Below, one piece after another: positions 9,981 to 19,313 of a stretch of 64,000 nt of DNA. The position numbers and the translations under genes were made by a program. The notes below the pieces were generated by a model, which saw nothing but the letters and a program-made list of their open reading frames with translations, was not told the DNA's origin and ran no database searches. Position 1 is the first letter of the stretch, and every line of letters begins with the position of its first letter. Source of the stretch: Flavobacteriales bacterium (GTDB lineage Bacteria; Bacteroidota; Bacteroidia; Flavobacteriales_D; Crocinitomicaceae); the NCBI GenBank assembly GCA_013373595.1, contig JABXHO010000052.1, positions 1 to 64,000 on the forward strand, given 5' to 3'.

Positions 9981-10019
9981 AAAAAACACTTAACACACGA
10001 AGCATTAAGTGTCTTTTTT
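9981..10019 (-). terminator. Terminator for the YD-repeat-like gene
   Basis: An 8-bp perfect inverted repeat (ACACTTAA at 9986-9993 and TTAAGTGT at 10005-10012) is flanked by six As on the left and six Ts on the right, so it can act in both directions. It lies 20 bp beyond the stop of the leftward gene at 10039. Confidence 0.75.
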
Positions 10020-10038
10020 ACAAACCCATTTCTTTCTC

Positions 10039-11436
10039 TTAATCAAACACCGACACCTTATCGCGCAAATACTCCGTATTCATTTCACGTAAATCCGCGT
10101 TGTAGTTTTGAATGAGTAATTGCATGGCAAGCGCCAAAACCTGTTCTTCAGAAATTTCTGTCCCCGTGGTATGGCTCAATACATCGGCAATATGTGATAA
10201 TTTCTCTGCATCCAACGCAAAAGCGTTCAAAGTTGCCCCTTCATTCGATTCGATATTTAGTGCATTCAAATCATTTACGAGCGATTGTGTTGACATCGGC
10301 TTTGTTGTTTGTGAAGGAAGCGTGTTCGTATTGGGCGCTGGTTCCCAATTCGGTTCCTGTTGATTGACACTCGACGCTACTGCTGCATTTCCAGACACAT
10401 TTCCTCGAACGGGCGGTGTAAACTCATCGATGTTTGCGAAACTCTTTGTGCTAATGAGCTTCCATCCACCATTCTTATTCATGCGGTACCGCTTCGCTAC
10501 TACATTTCGTCCGTGTTCATAGATGATTTTCTCCTTCGCATCAGAATAATGCTTGCTTTCCGTTTGGATTAAGCGACCTTGACGATCGTACACGAAATGA
10601 ATTACTTCTTTGTATGTTTCGACCGGTTTATCATTATTGTCATCAAAATTATGCGTTCCTAAACCGATGTAAATTACGCGACCATTTTGATCAAACGTAC
10701 GTTTCACTGCTTCGTGATCAACAAACACTTTCTCCACATAATTCCCATTTCGATCAGTTTCTTCCCACTTCACCACGCGATTCGGGCGCAGGTTGGGTGC
10801 ATGTTTATTGATGTCAAAAACAAAGGTTCCTGCATTATCGAAATGCCAATCTGCCAAACCACTTCGGAAACTATTCGACGAAATCTCCCGATCATTCGCA
10901 TCGAACTCGTATTCTATCACAGATCGCGTTCGGTTCGCATAATCATAATTTGTTCGAGCCAATTTATTCATCAAATAACCAAACCGAGTTCCTTTCGAGC
11001 GAAAGTAATTTACGTTGTTTCGCTCATCATACCCCTGTTGTGTCATCTGATCCTCTTTCCAATTCCCTTCCGTTTTTGATACATAATGGTGGTATTCTGT
11101 TTCATAACCAAACTGATTAAACGCGTGCGTTTCACGTTCATATCCTTGTGTATAGATGTACGCCGTTCGCTCCACCAACATGTTGTTTTCGTAACGGTAT
11201 TTATCAAACATCCGCATGCGTTTTCCTCCAGGGAAATAATGTGCCGTTTCCAACAAGCGCATTTGCTGATCATAGCGTTCAATCGAGTATCCTTCAGGGC
11301 TATCGTGCTCATTAACCATCGTTCCATCGGAAAGAAATTTAAAGGTCATGGTTTGCCCGAAAACTGGTGCCAAACACCAAACAATTAAACCAATAAAGAT
11401 GAGTACTCCCACTGTTGTTTTTCTTGCTCCTTCCAT
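10039..11436 (-). CDS. Exported protein with YD/RHS-like repeats, function unknown
   Basis: A 465-residue protein. I use the ATG at 11436 because it is followed by basic residues and a hydrophobic helix (VGVLIFIGLIVWCLAPVFG) typical of a signal peptide; the upstream ATG at 11463 adds nine polar residues. The middle (about 25-340) consists of short tyrosine-rich beta motifs such as YDQQMRLLETAHYF, FDQNGRVIYIG and YDRQGRLIQTESKHY, which resemble the YD repeats of RHS and related shell-forming proteins. There is no toxin domain, no T9SS sorting signal, and a helical, Asn/Leu-rich C-terminal tail. Function cannot be assigned. Confidence 0.65.
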   Translation of the reverse strand: MEGARKTTVGVLIFIGLIVWCLAPVFGQTMTFKFLSDGTMVNEHDSPEGYSIERYDQQMRLLETAHYFPGGKRMRMFDKYRYENNMLVERTAYIYTQGYERETHAFNQFGYETEYHHYVSKTEGNWKEDQMTQQGYDERNNVNYFRSKGTRFGYLMNKLARTNYDYANRTRSVIEYEFDANDREISSNSFRSGLADWHFDNAGTFVFDINKHAPNLRPNRVVKWEETDRNGNYVEKVFVDHEAVKRTFDQNGRVIYIGLGTHNFDDNNDKPVETYKEVIHFVYDRQGRLIQTESKHYSDAKEKIIYEHGRNVVAKRYRMNKNGGWKLISTKSFANIDEFTPPVRGNVSGNAAVASSVNQQEPNWEPAPNTNTLPSQTTKPMSTQSLVNDLNALNIESNEGATLNAFALDAEKLSHIADVLSHTTGTEISEEQVLALAMQLLIQNYNADLREMNTEYLRDKVSVFD

Positions 11437-11579
11437 AATCCTCGATTTTAAATTATAATGCAACTGACTGTCACCGTTACGAATTGTCCTTCAATCCGAA
11501 GTGAGGAATGAAAATTCAAATAACATGCCACAGAAAATAATTTCACATTCTTTGATCGTTTTTTCTAGCTTTGTTTGTG

Positions 11580-12890
11580 ATGAAAAAATGGTCTTTATCC
11601 AAGTGGACACTTCTTGTAACGATGTTGGTAATGCTGATGGTAACCAACAACTTGAATTGGACGAGCGATCATTGGAAAGGTGTGATTGAATCCGATGCGA
11701 AAGGATATTTTGCCTATCTACCTGCGACCTTCGTTTATGGAGACTTGAACTATGGCTTCTACGACGAGCTCGAAATAAAGAAATACTACGATCCGAATTT
11801 CTTTTTCGATTACCGATTCCAAACGGAAGACGGACGTTGGTACAACAAATATTTCTGTGGCTCCGCCGTTGCGATGAGTCCGTTTTATCTCGCAGGACAT
11901 CTTACAGCGAAAAGCAGTAGCTACGATGCCGACGGTTACTCGTTTCCGTACATCATTTCGATCACTTTGGCCGCTCTTTTTTATCTGTTTATTGGTCTTC
12001 TCTACTTGAGAAAAACACTCCTGCTCTACGAAGTCTCGGAACGTACCGTTTCAGTTGTATTACTTGCTGCTACCTTCGGTACAAACTTGTTCTACTACGC
12101 CATTGTGGAGCCGGGCTTATCGCACATTTACTCCTTCGGTTTTGTTGCGATGTTCCTCTATTTCGCCAAGAAATTCCTGCTTTATCATGATCGAAAATCC
12201 TTGCTCATTCTTTCCTTTGCCTTAGCAATGATTATTTTGATTCGCCCCGTAAATGGATTGATCATTTTTGCACTTCCCTTCTTAGCTGGAAGCCTATCGA
12301 ATTTAAGAGAAGCATTAAGCGGTATTTTCTCTGATATTAAATCGCTTGTTTTCTCAATACTCATTGGCGGAGGCATTCTCTTTTTGCAATTGATCGTGTA
12401 TAAGATCTCAACAGGACACTTTTTCATCTATTCCTACGGAACGGATCGTTTTTATTTCTTAGATCCACACATCTTCGACATCTTATTTAGCTACCGAAAG
12501 GGATTGTTTTTGTACACGCCCATTTATTTTATTGCTGTGTTATCTGTCTTTCTGTTGTGGCGAAAAAGCAAATTTCAAGTCTTGACCTTTCTCGGATTCT
12601 TCTTATTGATCACCTACGTACTTTCTTGTTGGTGGATGTGGTATTACGGAGGAAGTTTCTCGTCTAGAGTATATGTTGAATATTTACCGATCATCATGCT
12701 TGTCCTCGGTCTTGGATTGCAGCAAATCCGCTCTCAGTGGGTAAAAATCACTGCTGTTTCAATGATCTTTTTACTCGTTTCGTTGTGCCAAATTCAAACT
12801 TATCAATACCGTTATGGGCAAATTCATTGGTCAGAAATGACGAAAGATCGTTATTGGAATGTATTTTTACGCATTGATCGACTGTTGTAA
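11580..12890 (+). CDS. GT-C-like integral membrane glycosyltransferase
   Basis: A 436-residue membrane protein with about 10-12 hydrophobic helices. The ATG at 11580 is followed by MKKWSLSKWTLLVTMLVMLM; a TTG nine bases upstream is unlikely. The first extracytoplasmic loop contains IESDAKGYFAYLPATFVYGD, with acidic residues where GT-C enzymes keep their catalytic Asp/Glu. GT-C enzymes transfer sugars from polyprenyl-phosphate donors to glycans or proteins on the outer face of the inner membrane. The next gene, 22 bp downstream, encodes a likely donor synthase, which supports this reading. Substrate unknown. Confidence 0.65.
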   Translation: MKKWSLSKWTLLVTMLVMLMVTNNLNWTSDHWKGVIESDAKGYFAYLPATFVYGDLNYGFYDELEIKKYYDPNFFFDYRFQTEDGRWYNKYFCGSAVAMSPFYLAGHLTAKSSSYDADGYSFPYIISITLAALFYLFIGLLYLRKTLLLYEVSERTVSVVLLAATFGTNLFYYAIVEPGLSHIYSFGFVAMFLYFAKKFLLYHDRKSLLILSFALAMIILIRPVNGLIIFALPFLAGSLSNLREALSGIFSDIKSLVFSILIGGGILFLQLIVYKISTGHFFIYSYGTDRFYFLDPHIFDILFSYRKGLFLYTPIYFIAVLSVFLLWRKSKFQVLTFLGFFLLITYVLSCWWMWYYGGSFSSRVYVEYLPIIMLVLGLGLQQIRSQWVKITAVSMIFLLVSLCQIQTYQYRYGQIHWSEMTKDRYWNVFLRIDRLL

Positions 12891-12912
12891 GTCGCCGAAA
12901 TGAAATTAAGTT

Positions 12913-13635
12913 ATGAGCAAAACCCTTTCAATTGTTATACCTGCGTACAATGAGGAACGCACTATTCATGAGATTCTTGATGCTGTTCGTGCTGTAGAAT
13001 TAGATGGTGGCATGAAAAAAGAAGTAATCATCGTGGACGATTGTTCTTCTGATAATACCATGGAGCGTTTGGAAAAATATAGCTTGGAGCACCCAGACAT
13101 GGGACTGAGCCTTCACAAACACGAAGTAAATAAAGGAAAGGGAGCTGCCTTGCATACAGGAATAGACAAGGCAACTGGCGACTACATCATTATTCAAGAT
13201 GCCGATTTGGAGTACGATCCACAGGAATACAACTTGCTGCTTAAGCCCATTTTAAATGGTCAAGCTGATGTTGTTTACGGATCGCGATTCATGGGAGGAA
13301 ATCCTCACCGTGTATTGTTCTTCTGGCATACCATCGGGAACAAGTTTTTAACGCGCATGAGCAACATGTTCACCAATTTGAACCTGACAGACATGGAAAC
13401 GTGCTACAAATTGTTCCGCTCCGATTTGATTAAGAGTGTCAATTTGAAGGAAAAACGATTTGGTTTCGAGCCAGAAGTAACGGCGAAAGTATCGCGTATC
13501 AAAGGAGTTCGCATCTATGAAGTAGGAATTTCCTACTACGGTCGTACTTACGAAGAAGGGAAGAAAATCGGTTGGAAAGATGGTTTCCGTGCATTGTGGT
13601 GCATCTCGAAATACAACATTTGGTCGAGAAAGTAG
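12913..13635 (+). CDS. GT2 glycosyltransferase, polyprenyl-phosphate sugar synthase (DPM1-like)
   Basis: A 240-residue enzyme of the GT-A fold. It shows the nucleotide-binding start [17 protein letters not shown], the [13 protein letters not shown] block, the metal-binding DAD motif in [14 protein letters not shown] (about residue 96), VYGSRFMGG and the acceptor-side [12 protein letters not shown] and [14 protein letters not shown]. These match soluble dolichyl-phosphate-mannose/polyprenyl-phosphate-glucose synthases without C-terminal membrane helices. It probably charges a lipid carrier for the adjacent GT-C transferase, with which it forms a two-gene unit. The exact sugar (mannose or glucose) is not determinable. 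Confidence 0.85.
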   Translation: MSKTLSIVIPAYNEERTIHEILDAVRAVELDGGMKKEVIIVDDCSSDNTMERLEKYSLEHPDMGLSLHKHEVNKGKGAALHTGIDKATGDYIIIQDADLEYDPQEYNLLLKPILNGQADVVYGSRFMGGNPHRVLFFWHTIGNKFLTRMSNMFTNLNLTDMETCYKLFRSDLIKSVNLKEKRFGFEPEVTAKVSRIKGVRIYEVGISYYGRTYEEGKKIGWKDGFRALWCISKYNIWSRK

Positions 13636-13675
13636 TCACTCCGCGATTACATCCCATTCCATTTCAAAACATTCA

Positions 13676-15949
13676 TCAGTGCTTCAGCTCTGCGAAGTAA
13701 CGTTCGAATGAATAACAATTGCTCAACAATTCTTCCGCACTATTTGGGAATTGCTGCTCCAATCGTTGATACGCTTTATTCTTGGCGTAAAAGTATGACT
13801 GCTGTCCACCGTAAGCTTCGTAATCAAAGTCCCACCTGTAAGGTGCTTCAAACATCAAATCGTGCTTTTCACATCGACCTGCCATTCGCAAACACAGCGC
13901 CTTTTCCTTATTGGTAGTTGCATGATCGTATGCTTTCATGTACATCGCACGCGCTCGCTTCACTCGGAAAAACTCGTCATCATCTTCCAGATAGTTCGGA
14001 CGCATTGATGATGTCCAAAAATAACGACGCATCAGCCATGAATTTCCATATTGACTCATGTTCAACTCGCAATTCGCGACCAAGAAATAATAGTACGCTC
14101 GATTTTTCGTTTCAGGATTTTCTGCCTTCTTTAAATACCTTTGGTATTGTTTTGCCAATTCCAACTTTGTGTAGAGAATCGTATCCATCTTTGTAGGTTC
14201 GTGCTCCGAATAGAAATTCGCGTAAAAAGGATTGGCATTGAGGTAGAACTTGTACGGATACTCATTCCACAAAGAATCATCGACTTTTTCAAATGCAGAA
14301 ATAGCCGTTTTCATGTCGTTTTTTCGGACGTATTTCGTTCCCAATAAATCGTACAAGCGATCCACCTCCTTCTCCAAATACATATGTAGCCAATCATCAA
14401 ATTTCGAATTTTTACTCGATGTTGATTTCGCAAAATCAATCACTGATTGCACTTCATCCACGCTGTATTCCGCATCCATATACAAGAACCAATCGTAGAA
14501 ATAATCGGCCGAGAGTGTGTGTTTCCCTGTACCTGATCGCCAAGATACACCCTCGTAGTATTCATTCCTTTGATTCACATGACTAAACAAAGCAGCAGCA
14601 AGATCCATTTGACCTTGAAATTCATATTCCCGAGCAACCGCGAATAAGAATAAATTGTAGCCTTCCTGCTTATTTTCCATGAGCAACTTTTGATCTTCCT
14701 CACTCAGTGATTTTTTTGCATTCGCCTTCACACGGAACAACAACTCCAATCGATTGGCTAATAGACTCTTTTTTTCGGATGAGTAATTTGTTTTGCTCAG
14801 GATAGAAAGAGCGGACTTTTCATCTCCAGTGATTCCTTTCAAATACGCTTCAATAAATTTCCAATCCGCAGAGCGATTCGGTAACGTTCCAATCCATGCT
14901 CCCAAATTTCGGGCATACTCCTCATCCTCTTTTTGCCGTTCGAGAATCAGCTCCTGAGATGCTTCGTATCGATATCCACGTGGGTCCAAGGTTGGATCAA
15001 AATTGGTATAACGCGGTGTTAACATCCAATCTTCCAACTTATTTACTTCACGTACCAACAAGAAATCAAGTAATGGATGATCCGCGTCGAGTGCCTGAAT
15101 TGCTTTTATAGTTTCCATTTCACGCCCTTGATTCCGGACAGCATACATTGCATGCACTGTTGCTTTGTCGGCATCTGTTGTAGCCATTGCGAGCACCTCC
15201 TCTTTTGGAATCTTATTGGAAAAACGACTCAATGCACCAAATCGTTTACCAGGAGCATAGGCAAATACACGCGCCATATCAAAATTACGTTCTGCCGATG
15301 TACTTTTCGTTGTCGCATAAAAATACAAGGCCCAATAATCGATTACATCCGAAGGATTTCCACCAAAGGATTTCTTGTAAATACCACGCACTTGATCTTG
15401 ATCTCCATTGTAAAACGCCAAGCGAATGGCCAAGAAGCGATAACGTCGTTTGATGTGTCTCGACTTTGCCTTTTGGCTCTTTTTCAGTGCCTCCAAAATC
15501 TTCTTACTTCGCTCGTAATCTCCCTTACTTTCACGCTCCCAATCCAAATAGGCATCATTTAGATGAGAACAGCTTTTGGCAAAAATCAAGTATTCCAAAG
15601 CTTCTTTGTCACTCTTTTGAAGGTATTGAACCATCGTATTCTTTGAATTCCCCGACGCCAATTCGCTTTCTCCCAGTCCGTAGACAGCCTCAAAAATAGC
15701 GTTGGGGTCCAATGTTCCACCACAGTATTCGTTCCACAGCTCAACATTTGGGTCATTCGCTTCCGTTGATTCATAGCTTTCCCCGTAATTCAAAAAATTG
15801 TAATAGTACGGAGACATTCCCCCGTTATCGAAATAGGCAGGATTCACTAACGAAAAACGGACATCTTCGCCAAAAGGATACCAACCACAGGCTAGAGAAG
15901 TTGATGTACTAATCAGATAAACGAGAAGAATACGAATTGAGTTTTTCAT
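13676..15949 (-). CDS. Large exported helical protein of unknown function
   Basis: A 757-residue protein starting at the ATG at 15949, chosen because it begins a signal peptide (MKNSIRILLVYLISTSTSLA, then Cys-Gly-Trp). An earlier in-frame ATG at 16006 would overlap the upstream gene by almost 100 bp. The Cys could be a lipidation site, but the box (SLAC) is imperfect. The body is rich in helices with repeated aromatic and acidic residues (for example DYWALYFYATTKST and YYYFLVANCELN), consistent with degenerate TPR-like solenoids. It overlaps the lipoprotein gene before it by 41 bp, so they form a coupled unit. I recognise no enzymatic motif. Confidence 0.7.
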   Translation of the reverse strand: MKNSIRILLVYLISTSTSLACGWYPFGEDVRFSLVNPAYFDNGGMSPYYYNFLNYGESYESTEANDPNVELWNEYCGGTLDPNAIFEAVYGLGESELASGNSKNTMVQYLQKSDKEALEYLIFAKSCSHLNDAYLDWERESKGDYERSKKILEALKKSQKAKSRHIKRRYRFLAIRLAFYNGDQDQVRGIYKKSFGGNPSDVIDYWALYFYATTKSTSAERNFDMARVFAYAPGKRFGALSRFSNKIPKEEVLAMATTDADKATVHAMYAVRNQGREMETIKAIQALDADHPLLDFLLVREVNKLEDWMLTPRYTNFDPTLDPRGYRYEASQELILERQKEDEEYARNLGAWIGTLPNRSADWKFIEAYLKGITGDEKSALSILSKTNYSSEKKSLLANRLELLFRVKANAKKSLSEEDQKLLMENKQEGYNLFLFAVAREYEFQGQMDLAAALFSHVNQRNEYYEGVSWRSGTGKHTLSADYFYDWFLYMDAEYSVDEVQSVIDFAKSTSSKNSKFDDWLHMYLEKEVDRLYDLLGTKYVRKNDMKTAISAFEKVDDSLWNEYPYKFYLNANPFYANFYSEHEPTKMDTILYTKLELAKQYQRYLKKAENPETKNRAYYYFLVANCELNMSQYGNSWLMRRYFWTSSMRPNYLEDDDEFFRVKRARAMYMKAYDHATTNKEKALCLRMAGRCEKHDLMFEAPYRWDFDYEAYGGQQSYFYAKNKAYQRLEQQFPNSAEELLSNCYSFERYFAELKH

Positions 15950-16940
15950 AACTGTAAAAATTAAGTTCTTCACTGGAAAGATGAAAATACGACAAAGTGG
16001 CCTCATTTTTAAGCACTTTTGCCGTTTTGATGATATCTATTGCTTTGGATAAGTCCTCTTGCGAAACCCGTTCCCATTTGATCCGATCTCCTTTTCTCAC
16101 GAAAACATTTTCAAGAACCGTGTCCGATTTCGCGTGATACCACAATCCTTCTTCATGCTCCAATAACTCAACAAACGGTTCAATTGGGCCATGCACCACA
16201 CCTTTGAAACGCTCACGATCATAACATTGCATCCACGAATAAACGGGCAGTGCCACATCCAGGGGAACTGGGTAATCTACTTTTGTATCGAGGTATTTCG
16301 ACATTTCATCGATATCGAGAATGGAGTTTTTTCGAGGATTCTTAATCGGATTCAACAAATTATAGCACATCAACATGGCCCGATCGCAAGGAGGAACGCC
16401 CATCTTTTCGTTGAATTTGTACGGATACAGCCGCAAGGTACAGCTCACCTCCTTTTTCCAGATCTCCTTCACTTTCCGTAGGAAGTAGAAATAATTTCCT
16501 TGCGATTTTTCTGACCAGTCGCAATCAATTTGAAGTTCCGAACAATCAACTACAGCACCCGGTAGCAACTTCTCATTGATGTACTTCTTCGCCAAAAACA
16601 CCAAATTATCTGCCAATTCATCCAGTTCTTCTTTCGACGATTGCAGCATTACCTTATTCAGCACAAATACACAAGGAACTACCTTTCGATTTTTCACTGC
16701 CTCGCTTGTTAATTCTAGAGAAGATTTTGCTACTGGTTTATTCTTTCCACCAACACGATCAACCTCAAACACCTTGACGTATATTTTTTCAGCGTGAAGA
16801 GAATCGAGTGCAGCCAAATTGTTCGCAGTAAGCGACGGAGTATCATTCTCCCAAAAATACACGCCTTTTGTTATGTGCACAGAATCATCTGTACAGGACA
16901 GTACAGCAAATAATAGAATGAATAAGGTGAACTTTCGCAT
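15909..16940 (-). CDS. Putative lipoprotein of unknown function
   Basis: A 343-residue protein with signal MRKFTLFILLFAVLSC, where the Cys at 16 fits a lipobox, so it is probably anchored by lipid in the envelope. The mature part alternates strands and helices: KGVYFWENDT, KIYVKVFEVD, VVPCVFVLNKV, GAVVDCSELQIDCDW, CTLRLYPYKF, AMLMCYNLLN and DVALPVYSWMQCYDRE. This order suggests a TIM-barrel fold. Absence of clear hydrolase motifs prevents a functional call. It is translated just before the large helical exported protein, with a 41-bp overlap. Confidence 0.7.
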   Translation of the reverse strand: MRKFTLFILLFAVLSCTDDSVHITKGVYFWENDTPSLTANNLAALDSLHAEKIYVKVFEVDRVGGKNKPVAKSSLELTSEAVKNRKVVPCVFVLNKVMLQSSKEELDELADNLVFLAKKYINEKLLPGAVVDCSELQIDCDWSEKSQGNYFYFLRKVKEIWKKEVSCTLRLYPYKFNEKMGVPPCDRAMLMCYNLLNPIKNPRKNSILDIDEMSKYLDTKVDYPVPLDVALPVYSWMQCYDRERFKGVVHGPIEPFVELLEHEEGLWYHAKSDTVLENVFVRKGDRIKWERVSQEDLSKAIDIIKTAKVLKNEATLSYFHLSSEELNFYSYEKLNSYSSRLSD

Positions 16941-17052
16941 ATTTTCGTCTTCGTCGAAAGTACAATTTTCATTCCATCTATCTTTCCAGTTTGATTAAAC
17001 GTAACCTTTTCTTGAGGATTCGTTATGCCCCTAAACCAAACAGCTATTGAAC

Positions 17053-17955
17053 ATGAAAAGAAGTCAACTCATTCTCATTTGTATCATCGGATTAATTCTT
17101 GCGAGTTTTACATCTAAAAAGAAAACGGGACTGAAACATGCGCAAAAAACGCTGGAAGGATTCTGTGAATTTGTTCCGAGTGGCTATTCGTATGTAGATG
17201 GCGACACCAGTTCTATACAGGCATTTTACATGTCAGCTACCGAAATTACCAATCTTCAGTACGCCGAATTTCTGTACGATTTACTTCGTAAAGGAGAAAA
17301 AGACAAATACGAGATTGCCAAGGTTGATACAAACGGATGGAACAGTTTCGTGGAGAACGCGTCATTTGAGCCAATGGCCACTCATTATCACAAACATCCC
17401 GCATACCACAATTATCCAGTAGTGAATGTTTCCAAAGAAGGAGCGGAACTATTCTGCGAATGGCTGACGGAAAAATACGATAGCCTTTCGAATGGAGAAA
17501 TGAAATTGAAGTTTCGATTGCCATATCGATCCGAGTGGATTCGTGCAGCCAACGGTGGAATGACAGGAGCCACCTATAGTTGGGGAGGACCCTACTTGAG
17601 AAACGCAAAAGGGTGCATGCTTGCCAACTTCTTATCTATTGGAAGTGAAAACATTACTCGTGATGAGCAAACGGGGCAACTACGCATCACTCACGACATA
17701 ATGAGTATGCAAGATGACGGTGCAATGTGCACGGCTTCAGCAAAATCATACAGTCCAAATGACTTCGGTCTATACAATATGAACGGAAATGTCTCCGAGC
17801 TTATCGCAGATGGCAATTATGCCGTTGGTGGCGATTGGTATTCTCCGGGCTACGACATCCGTAATGAAAGCATTAAAGAATTTAAAGGACCAAATCCTAC
17901 GGTTGGTTTTAGGGTGGTCACAACGTTTTTGGGGAGAGAGATCGAGCAGAAATAG
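17053..17955 (+). CDS. SUMF1/FGE-sulfatase-domain protein (GldJ/GldK-like fold)
   Basis: A 300-residue exported protein. The ATG at 17053 leads directly into a basic, hydrophobic leader (MKRSQLILICIIGLILASF). The mature domain has formylglycine-generating-enzyme hallmarks: FYMSATEITNLQYAEFL, YPVVNVSKEGAELFCEWL, FRLPYRSEWIRAANGG, GLYNMNGNVSELIADG and a final VGFRVV. In Bacteroidota, non-catalytic members of this fold include the gliding/T9SS lipoproteins GldJ and GldK. This one is shorter and lacks a lipobox Cys, so I do not assign it to either. A terminator follows. Confidence 0.8.
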   Translation: MKRSQLILICIIGLILASFTSKKKTGLKHAQKTLEGFCEFVPSGYSYVDGDTSSIQAFYMSATEITNLQYAEFLYDLLRKGEKDKYEIAKVDTNGWNSFVENASFEPMATHYHKHPAYHNYPVVNVSKEGAELFCEWLTEKYDSLSNGEMKLKFRLPYRSEWIRAANGGMTGATYSWGGPYLRNAKGCMLANFLSIGSENITRDEQTGQLRITHDIMSMQDDGAMCTASAKSYSPNDFGLYNMNGNVSELIADGNYAVGGDWYSPGYDIRNESIKEFKGPNPTVGFRVVTTFLGREIEQK

Positions 17956-17997
17956 TTTAGAGCAAGATCCTTTCGGGTTGAAAAACCTGGTTTCAAA

Positions 17998-18034
17998 GGG
18001 ACAGTTTTGATTCGTCGAAACTGTCCTTTTTTTT
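17998..18034 (+). terminator. Terminator after the SUMF1-domain gene
   Basis: Arms GGACAGTTT (17999-18007) and AAACTGTCC (18018-18026) form a 9-bp perfect stem, extended by one G-T pair and followed by eight Ts (18027-18034). The T-run overlaps the stop codon of the converging M23 peptidase gene. Confidence 0.85.
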
Positions 18035-18644
18035 AATCTCTGTTCGGAACCTTGCGATGCCTTTCAATATATCCCGTTGGATCGAAGTATCCTTTCGTGT
18101 CGCTGTCGTATCCTCCGCCAATTGGCATTCCAACCTCATAGCGTAATTCCAAGTGAAGGTGTGCTTTGTAACGTCCATTTGCGTTGCCAATTGTTCCAAT
18201 TTGATCTCCCACCGAAACCCATTGATTCTCTTTCACCAGTATTTCATTGCAGTGCGCATACAGCGATTCCACTTGAGAACTATCGGGCAGGTAATGCACA
18301 ATTCGAATGACATTTCCCCACGATGCATTATGCTCTTGGGCAAAAGTGACGTAGCCATCGGCAATTGCATAAACAGGATCGCCCAGATCGGAATCACCAC
18401 CTCCTAAACCGTTCCAATCATCTCCCAGGTGAGTGTTGTCACCAAATCCCTGCGCGTTGAAGTACCCTTTCGCATCAGGCTTTCCAACAGGATAATCGAA
18501 TTGATCGGCCACATATTCCGAAGGAACCACAAAAGTGGAATCCTTTGAAGCGATTTCGTTATGACTCGGCTGAATTTCGTCATTTTGTTGCGCGTTGACA
18601 CAACTAAAAAGCACGGCTAGCAATAAGATAGGTAAGGTTTTCAT
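18033..18644 (-). CDS. M23-family (LytM) metallopeptidase, likely lipoprotein
   Basis: A 203-residue protein from the ATG at 18644, which starts MKTLPILLLAVLFSC with a lipobox-like Cys at 15; an earlier in-frame ATG at 18698 lacks a proper signal. The catalytic domain has the zinc ligands His and Asp in HLGDDWNG, the strand PVYAIADGYVTFAQEH, and the second HxH motif in AHLHLELRYE. LytM enzymes cut peptidoglycan cross-bridges in the periplasm or activate other amidases. The zinc ligands are present, so it may be active. It follows the small membrane protein gene at 18695. Confidence 0.87.
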   Translation of the reverse strand: MKTLPILLLAVLFSCVNAQQNDEIQPSHNEIASKDSTFVVPSEYVADQFDYPVGKPDAKGYFNAQGFGDNTHLGDDWNGLGGGDSDLGDPVYAIADGYVTFAQEHNASWGNVIRIVHYLPDSSQVESLYAHCNEILVKENQWVSVGDQIGTIGNANGRYKAHLHLELRYEVGMPIGGGYDSDTKGYFDPTGYIERHRKVPNRD

Positions 18645-18694
18645 AAACTGAGAATGCAGATTTCTCAAAAGGTAACAACATGAATTGTAATTGA

Positions 18695-19216
18695 TCACTC
18701 GCCCTTAGTAAAACTCTCCGAAAAGGCGGCTACCAACGTCACGAGAATTCCCGTCGCAATGGTAACTCTAGCATATGGAAAATGATACATCTTGATAAGA
18801 AAACCGATCCCCAATAAAAAGATTCCGACCACGTAAGCAGTGGGTTGAAAATTGAATTTCACCTTTCCCTCTTCCCGATCCTGCCTCAACCATTGATACG
18901 ATTGCCACAAAAAATAGCCCAAACCCAAGAAAATGAGGATTGTTTTGAGATGTGCTTGCAACTGCATGGAAACAGGAGTAAATCGTAAAATCGACAAGAT
19001 GCCAAACGCAGGAAGAAATAACATCAGTGCTTTATCCCACACTGATTTCTCCGATTTGGAATAGAAATAAAGGAAGGAAAACACACTGAAAAAGATAAAC
19101 CCAACAAAACTAATTTCCATCCCAAACGTCCAATGCTGAATCCGAAAAAGTGCACCCACAATGATTGCCGCAATAGACAATTGAAAAAGCGTTTTGTAGA
19201 TTTTAGTTACTGTCAT
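18695..19216 (-). CDS. Five-helix membrane protein, weakly GldL-like
   Basis: A 173-residue inner-membrane protein with about five helices (ISFVGFIFFSVFSFLYFYS, ALMLFLPAFGILSIL, TILIFLGLGYFLWQS, AYVVGIFLLGIGFLI and VTIATGILVTLVAAF). The N-terminal IVGALFRIQHWTFGMEI resembles the GALFKIMHWPG start of GldL and related Bacteroidota membrane proteins. There is no long periplasmic domain, so it is not GldL itself. It is transcribed with the M23 peptidase. Function unknown. Confidence 0.6.
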   Translation of the reverse strand: MTVTKIYKTLFQLSIAAIIVGALFRIQHWTFGMEISFVGFIFFSVFSFLYFYSKSEKSVWDKALMLFLPAFGILSILRFTPVSMQLQAHLKTILIFLGLGYFLWQSYQWLRQDREEGKVKFNFQPTAYVVGIFLLGIGFLIKMYHFPYARVTIATGILVTLVAAFSESFTKGE

Positions 19217-19289
19217 CGGCTAAATCTAACAAGATTTCAACAATATCACTGATCATCCACAATCCATAAATCCGAACGAAAATTCCAAC

Positions 19290-19297
19290 TACTTTTG
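19290..19297 (+). promoter_or_regulatory. Candidate -7 promoter element
   Basis: TACTTTTG matches the Bacteroidota -7 consensus TAnnTTTG exactly and ends 16 bp before the ATG at 19314. No TTG -33 element is visible at the usual 17-23 bp, so support is partial. Confidence 0.4.
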
Positions 19298-19313
19298 ATC
19301 AAAACAACTTCAA

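Noticed and set aside
18695-19216. gldL
   Set aside because: Only the first 40 residues resemble GldL; the long C-terminal domain is absent and gldK, gldM and gldN are not next to it.
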